This document shows, piece by piece, positions 1-6,200 of a DNA stretch of 7,966 nucleotides; within the stretch, counting starts at the first letter, position 1; every line of letters starts with the position of its first letter. Source of the DNA: Bacteroidota bacterium. Lineage in GTDB: Bacteria > Bacteroidota > Bacteroidia > Chitinophagales > LD1. Both the position numbers and the translations under genes were made by a program. The notes below the pieces were generated by a model that saw nothing but the letters and a program-made list of their open reading frames with translations, ran no database searches and was not told the origin of the DNA. The stretch lies in contig JAFDYP010000026.1 of NCBI GenBank assembly GCA_018267355.1, positions 1-7,966 on the forward strand, given 5' to 3'.

Positions 1-289
1 CGATACCGGTATCGGCTGGATTGCATGATGTCTGATAGGCTATGGTAGACGAGGCAGGCAAGAATGAAGTGATAATAGTGTGTGTCGAGTCACATCCATA
101 GCGATTATTAAAATGGAATATCACGACGCCTGTATCAGAAGGATTGCACGAAGTCTGATAGGCTATGGTAGACGAGGCAGGCAATAATGAAGTGATAATA
201 GTGTGTGTCGAGTCACATCCATAGCTATTATTAAAATGCAATTTCACGACGCCTGTATCAGAAGGATTGCACGAAGTCAGATAAGCGGT
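1..289 (-). repeat. Two complete and one partial 41-residue repeats, 'CNPSDTGVV' subtype
   Basis: Residues 2560-2655. Two full units read 'TSCNPSDTGVVKLHFNN' + 'SYGCDSTHTIITS' and 'TSCNPSDTGVVIFHFNN' + 'RYGCDSTHTIITS', and a third starts 'TSCNPADTGI' and runs off the window edge. The landmark 'ccatag' at 96 and 219 confirms a 123-base period. They differ from the eight upstream units (Ser for Ala, 'CDST' for 'CDSM') and use only the B-type linker 'LPASSTIAYQTS'. The array evidently continues beyond base 1, so the total repeat number cannot be given. Confidence 0.93.
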
Positions 290-3200
290 TGTCGAAATAC
301 CCATAGGCAGTACAGTCAGATTGAGCGTGGCCACTGAGTCACAACCATTCCTTCCGGTCAATGTCGTCATATAAGTGCCGGATGTACCATAGCTTGTTCC
401 ATTAAAGCTGTATGAACTGCCTGAACAGATACTTGCAGTAGTAGTGGACGATGAAGTTGGCAGTAAGGTCGTAATAGTTGTGCGCATCGAGTCGCATCCA
501 TACATATTGCTGAAGTGCTGAACCACCGTTCCGGTATCAGCCGGATTGCAGGAAGTCAGGCTAACTGTTGATGCAGATGAAAGTAGTAGAGTGGTTATGA
601 CTGTATGCATCGAGTCACATCCATACATATTGTTGAAGTGCTGAACTACCGTTCCGGTATCAGCAGGATTGCAAGAGGTCAGATAGGCTATAGTAGACGA
701 GGCTGGCAAGAGTGAAGTGATAATCGTACACATCGAGTCGCATCCATACATATTGGTGAAGTGCTGAACTACCGTTCCGGTATCAGCCGGATTGCAGGAA
801 GTCAGGCTAACTGTTGATGCAGATGAAAGTAGTAGAGTGGTAATGACGGTACGCATCGAGTCACATCCATACATATTGGTGAAGTGCTGAACCATCCTTC
901 CGGTATCAGCAGGATTACAGGAAGTCAGGTTAACTGTTGATGCAGATGAAGGCAGTAGAGTGGTAACGACTGTAAGCATCGAGTCACATCCATACATATT
1001 GTTGAAGTGCTGAACTACCATTCCGGTATCAGCAGGATTACAGGAAGTCAGGTTAACTGTTGATGCAGATGAAAGTAGTAGAGTGGTAATGACGGTATGC
1101 ATCGAGTCGCATCCATACATATTGGTGAAGTGCTGAACCACCGTTCCGGTATCAGCCGGATTGCAGGAAGTCAGAAAGGCTATAGTAGATGAGACTGGCA
1201 AGAGTGAAGTGATAGTCGTACGCATCGAGTCACATCCATACATATTGTTGAAGTGCTGAACTACCGTTCCGGTATCAGCCGGATTGCAGGAAGTCAGGTT
1301 AACTGTTGATGCAAATGAAAGTAGTAGAGTGGTAATGACGGTATGCATCGAGTCGCATCCATACATATTGTTGAAGTGCTGAGCTATCGTTCCGGTATCT
1401 GCCGGATTGCAAGAGGTGAGATAGACAGTGTCAGAAGTCGGATTAGCTGTGGTTGTTATTACACTGCTGATAGGATTACCCGAACTGGTGCATCCGGTTA
1501 TATCAGCCACACTTGTAAGAACAAAGTTATTGCTTCCCGTAGAAGAGAATACGACATCCACCCAATAGTTGGCATCATTGTAGGATTGATCAGGGTAAAT
1601 CGGGCCTGAGCCATATTTGTATACACCGTTATTTCCATCTACGCCGCTTTGCAGCGCTGTTAGAGGGCCATTACTTACTCCACTTGTGGAGAAGTAGTGG
1701 GAGTCAAAAGCATAATTACCTTTTGAGGCGTGATAAGAAATAACATATGTGGTATTTGCTGTAATATTTACCGGAGAGGAGAAATTTACCTGTTGCCATC
1801 CGCTTGCTGTTTCGCTGCTAAAGGTAGCAGTCGCGAGTTGTACTCCAGTAGAGGACCATAATGTACCGGTGTGTGTACCTATATTAGTTACCCGCTTGTA
1901 GAACCTGACTCCTATAATCTGCCCGGGCACACTCGACCTGAATTTCATGCCGAGCTCAATGTCGCCGGAATCCACCACGCTTGGTACTCCTCCCGTTATA
2001 GTATTATCCCAAATGCTGGCAGATGCTGATCCTGCCACCGGCAATATGCCCGAGTTGAATGGAATACCGCTGCTAATGTTGTTGTATGTTGTTCCGTTTA
2101 TGGTGAGCGCAAAAGGCCCGACACCGGATGATGAATTGTATGTGAGCTGAATCGAATCCCTTGCACATGAATTAGCGGACACTGACAAGGTACCCATAGG
2201 CATAGGGTTGACCACCACAGATGCCGCACTAAGGGGAGCCCCCGTAACGGAACAGCCGTTTGTATCACTCACTGAAGTTAAACTGTAGTTGAAAGTTTCC
2301 GGTGTAGTATAGGTGGCTTCAAAAAGAACATCTACCCAATAGTTAGCTGTATTTCCACTATTAGGGAACCCGCCGCCATATTTATAGACGCCATTCGGGC
2401 CATTTGTTCCGCCAGCCTGCAATGCAGTAAGAGGAGCATTACTGACTGCAGTTCCAGAGAAAAATCCCGGACTGATAGCAAAGTATCCTCCCTGTGAAAA
2501 ATAAGAAGCGATATAAGTTGTATTAGCTTGGATAGCTACCGGAGCGGAGAAATATACTTCCTGCCATCCGCTAGCTGACTCATTCGTAAAAGTAGCTGTA
2601 GCGAGTTGTGTGCCGCCAGCGGTCCATAGCGAACCTACATGCGTTCCCGTATTGGCCGCCCCTTTATAGAAACGGACTCCGCGGATATATCCGCTCACAG
2701 CTGATTGGAATTTAACGCCTACTTCTATGGATTGGTTATCTGTCACCGCAGGGCTTGCCGGTGAGCCTGAGCTGCCCCAGAGGCTGCTCTCAATATAGCC
2801 CCTAAGCGCTATGACCTGGCCTGCCAGTATGCCTGGATATGCCACACCATTCATCACGATATTGTATGGTTGATCGACTCCTGTAGAAGATACCTGGAGG
2901 CGTATGCTATCTCCCTGGCAGATGCTTGCATTGACTGCAGATAGCATAGCAGAAGGCAAAGGATTTACTGATAGCGTGGCAGCGTTGGAGTTCACTACTC
3001 CTTCAGAATTGGTCCATACCGCGCGGTATTGGTTATTGTTATCAGATATAGACGGCACCCATCTGAGGGTATCAGCTACCTCACCATTTATATTACTCCA
3101 GCTCGCACCATTATTGACACTTACCTGCCATTGTACCACCGGTGTAGGTGACCCCGTAGCTTTCGATACAAAAACGACAGCAAGCCCGACACATATCCTT

Positions 3201-6200
3201 TGTGATATAGGTTGAATGGTGACTTGAGGTGCCTGATCGCTTGAAGATGAACAATTGATCGAGATATCATTTAATATTGGGGTCAGACTTGTATTGCTGG
3301 CAGACAGATCAGCCTTATATTGAATGAAGCGCGATGTGCCGCCTACATTATTACCAGATGCAGCGATCACAGTATAGCTTGTCCAGCTTGTATCTGGTAC
3401 CGGAGTGTTGCCCTTGCGGACCGATAAGGATATGGCTGTGCCAGGCGGTGTCTGAGATGTCCATGACATCGTCCCCCAGTTTTTCAGCGAGGCTGCATCA
3501 AATATTTTTGACTCAAAGGTGCCCGGACTGGTATAAGGCGTCACCCTTATCCAGTCCACGCTAAGTCCTACGCCTCCGGCGGGATAATCGCTGATCTGAA
3601 CATTCATAGGGGAACTCACGGTGACACTAATACCCGGAGTAGCTATCAATGAATCATCTACATAGAATAGGAATGAACCTGAAGTATTCCAGGCGATCCG
3701 GTATTTATGCGCTGCACCTAAAAGATTAGTACCCAGCAGAGAGCTATTGCCGTCAAAGCTTCTGGCATATATATTATTATCGCCAAGGCCCCCACGGCCT
3801 ATCACCACCCATGGATTATCAAAAGCGGCATCTGCCGTGAATCCCGTATTCTGGAAATTGCCGGCATTGTATGTAGCCACATATTCCAACGTCGAACCAG
3901 GATAGAAAATTGAATTGCTAGCGAGATGTGTACCATCTACTGTTACCTGTCCGCCATTATAGGTAGTCACGGCCCCGCCTTGTCCGTCCCAGATCACATC
4001 TGTCCATCCCTGTGGCACTGATGCACCTGAAAAATCTTCACTCATAGCGGGCTTAAGGGCTATCGCACCATCGCCGTCAGCTATGATCGAGATATTTGAA
4101 TCTATCGTCCCCTGGCTGAAGTCTGCCAATGTCTGGTCACTCACACATGGCACGATCGGCATAGTAAAGCTAAGCGAGTCTCCGGGTATAGGGCTTGTAG
4201 CGCTATTGCCGGAAGTATCAGTAGAGGTGACGCGATAGTAGTAAGTGGAACCTTGTATCAGTCCGGTCAGGATTATACTATGGCTGATCACTATAGACGA
4301 ATCATTTGCGCTATTTACCAGCGGAGAGGTGCCATAGTTGACCATAGAGTTGGAGCCTTCATTAGTGACCCATGTGATCGTCGCCGTCCCGTCAGTGTGC
4401 GGAGTAGCTACTATATTGCTGATAACCGGTGCAATGTTATCATTTCCCGCAGCAGAACAATCGATGGAAATATCTTTGAATACAGGTGTCACTGTATTAT
4501 CACTACTTGTCAGGTCAACGCGATACTGTATGTATTGAGAAGTACCACCGACGTTAGCACCCGGAAAAGCTACCTGGGTAAATGGAGTCCATGTTCCATC
4601 CGGGCTTGGTGTGTTGCCTTCCCTTGTGAAAACGGAAAGACCGGTGCCAGCAGGAATACTGGCATCCCAGCTGGCCGCACCCCATATCTTAGCGGCGCCA
4701 GCATCAAATATCTGCGATGTAAAACTTCCCGATGAAGCAAATGGAGACATCCTGATCCAATTCACACTGAGGCTCACACCTCCCGCCGGATAATCACTGA
4801 TCTGCACATTCAAGGGAGTGCTTATGCTCATAGTGATCGCCTGAGTAGTCACCAGCACATCATCTACATAAAATGAGAATGAGCCCGCAACATTCCATTC
4901 GATCCTGTACTTGTGTGCTGAGCCCAAAAGGTTAGTTCCCAGCAATGCACTATTGGCGTCTGAACTCCGTGCATAGACATTATTGTCTCCGGCATTGCCG
5001 CGTCCGATCACGACCCATGGAGCATCAAAGGCTGCGTCTCCTGTAAATCCGACATTTTGGAAGTTCCCGGCAGTAAAGGTCGCTGTGAATTCAATAGCAG
5101 TGCCCGGAGTGAAGGCAGCATTTGTACTCAGGTGAGTGCCATCTACTATCACTTGCCCACCGGCATATGTAGTTGTCGCACCAGCTTGCGCATCCCAGAT
5201 GGCCGCTGTCCAGCCAGATGGCGTCGAAGTTCCTGAGAAATCCTCCCATGACCCTGGCTTGAGAATAACAGCACCGTCTCCATCGGGAACTACAGATGTA
5301 TTTGTATCAGCTGTTCCGAGGTCGAAATTAGCTGCTGTCCGATCACTGATACAAGGTCCGGTTGGCATAGTAAGGCTGAGCGAATCAGCAGGTACAGGAC
5401 TCGTAGCTGAGTTTGTATACACATCAGCTGAGCTCACCCGAAAATGGTAAGTCACTCCCTGACTAAGGCCAGTGAGCGTGATGCTGTGGCTTGTTACAAG
5501 ATTAGCATCTGCAGCATTTGATGTCAGGGCATTTGGCGAAGCCGCGTAGTCTACACTCGAAGTAGATGCTTCATTTGTAGTCCAGGTGATCGTAGCAGTA
5601 CCATCGCTATGCGGAGTTGCTAATATATTGCTTATGACCGGCGCCGTAGTGTCAACGGTAGAATAGGTTGCAATATAATTACCACCGTTGGCGTCAAAAA
5701 ATGCGTATGCTATGCCCTTGATGGTCTGTGTAGAATAGGTTTGGGAGTTACCATTGAATGTGATACCTGTCAGCTGCCCCGAAGCGGCATAGACAGGCAC
5801 CATACCTTTCAGGTTGCGCGCATTGGTTCCCTGAGCTACAGTGAAACTAAGTGCATTGCCACTCCATGTCATAGCGCCAAACGATGAGCCATTGCGGCCG
5901 TCCAGCCAGTTCAGCATTTGTTTGGCAGTGATCACTGGGATCCCCCGTGCCTGAGCTGAGGCTACTACCGCATTGGCACCCGGATGATTAGACTGGTCAA
6001 AATGCATATTGGTGGTAAATACCCCGTAATATCCTTCGGGACCGATCGCTTTATCCAAAAGCGCGTCACAAAAGGTGGGAAATGTTTCTCCTGATTCGTC
6101 AGGCATCTGCGTAGCAGCTTGGTAGCAATCTATTATAGTTCCATCAGCTTTAGCGAAGCGCATAGGCATGCCGGAACCGGTAAACATACCTGGCCTGTCC

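Larger units (their letters stand above)
3242..5653 (-). repeat. Tandem duplication of a ~1.2 kb Fn3-lectin-sandwich block
   Basis: Two consecutive copies of the three-domain block are present. Matching landmarks are spaced 1,206 bases apart: 'cccatgg' of 'PWVVIGRG' at 3808 and 5014, and 'gataatc' of 'ISDYPAGG' at 3583 and 4789. In the Fn3 part the spacing is 1,212 bases (4374 and 5586), so a two-codon indel separates the copies there. The frame is kept. DNA identity is clearly lower than between the 123-bp repeats, so this duplication is older. Confidence 0.9.

Noticed and set aside
1..1429. CRISPR-like or minisatellite-like regular repeats
   Set aside because: The period is 123 bases with almost the entire unit conserved and no unique spacers. 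The units translate in frame into a coherent Cys repeat, so this is a protein-coding array.
1343..1609. Plus-strand 88-codon frame starting in the repeats
   Set aside because: It spans the boundary between the last repeat and the split Ig module on the opposite strand; no family features.
4739..5353. Active GH16-type glycoside hydrolase
   Set aside because: The fold pattern is concanavalin-like, but I find no ExDxxE-type catalytic motif in either copy, so a binding role is more likely.
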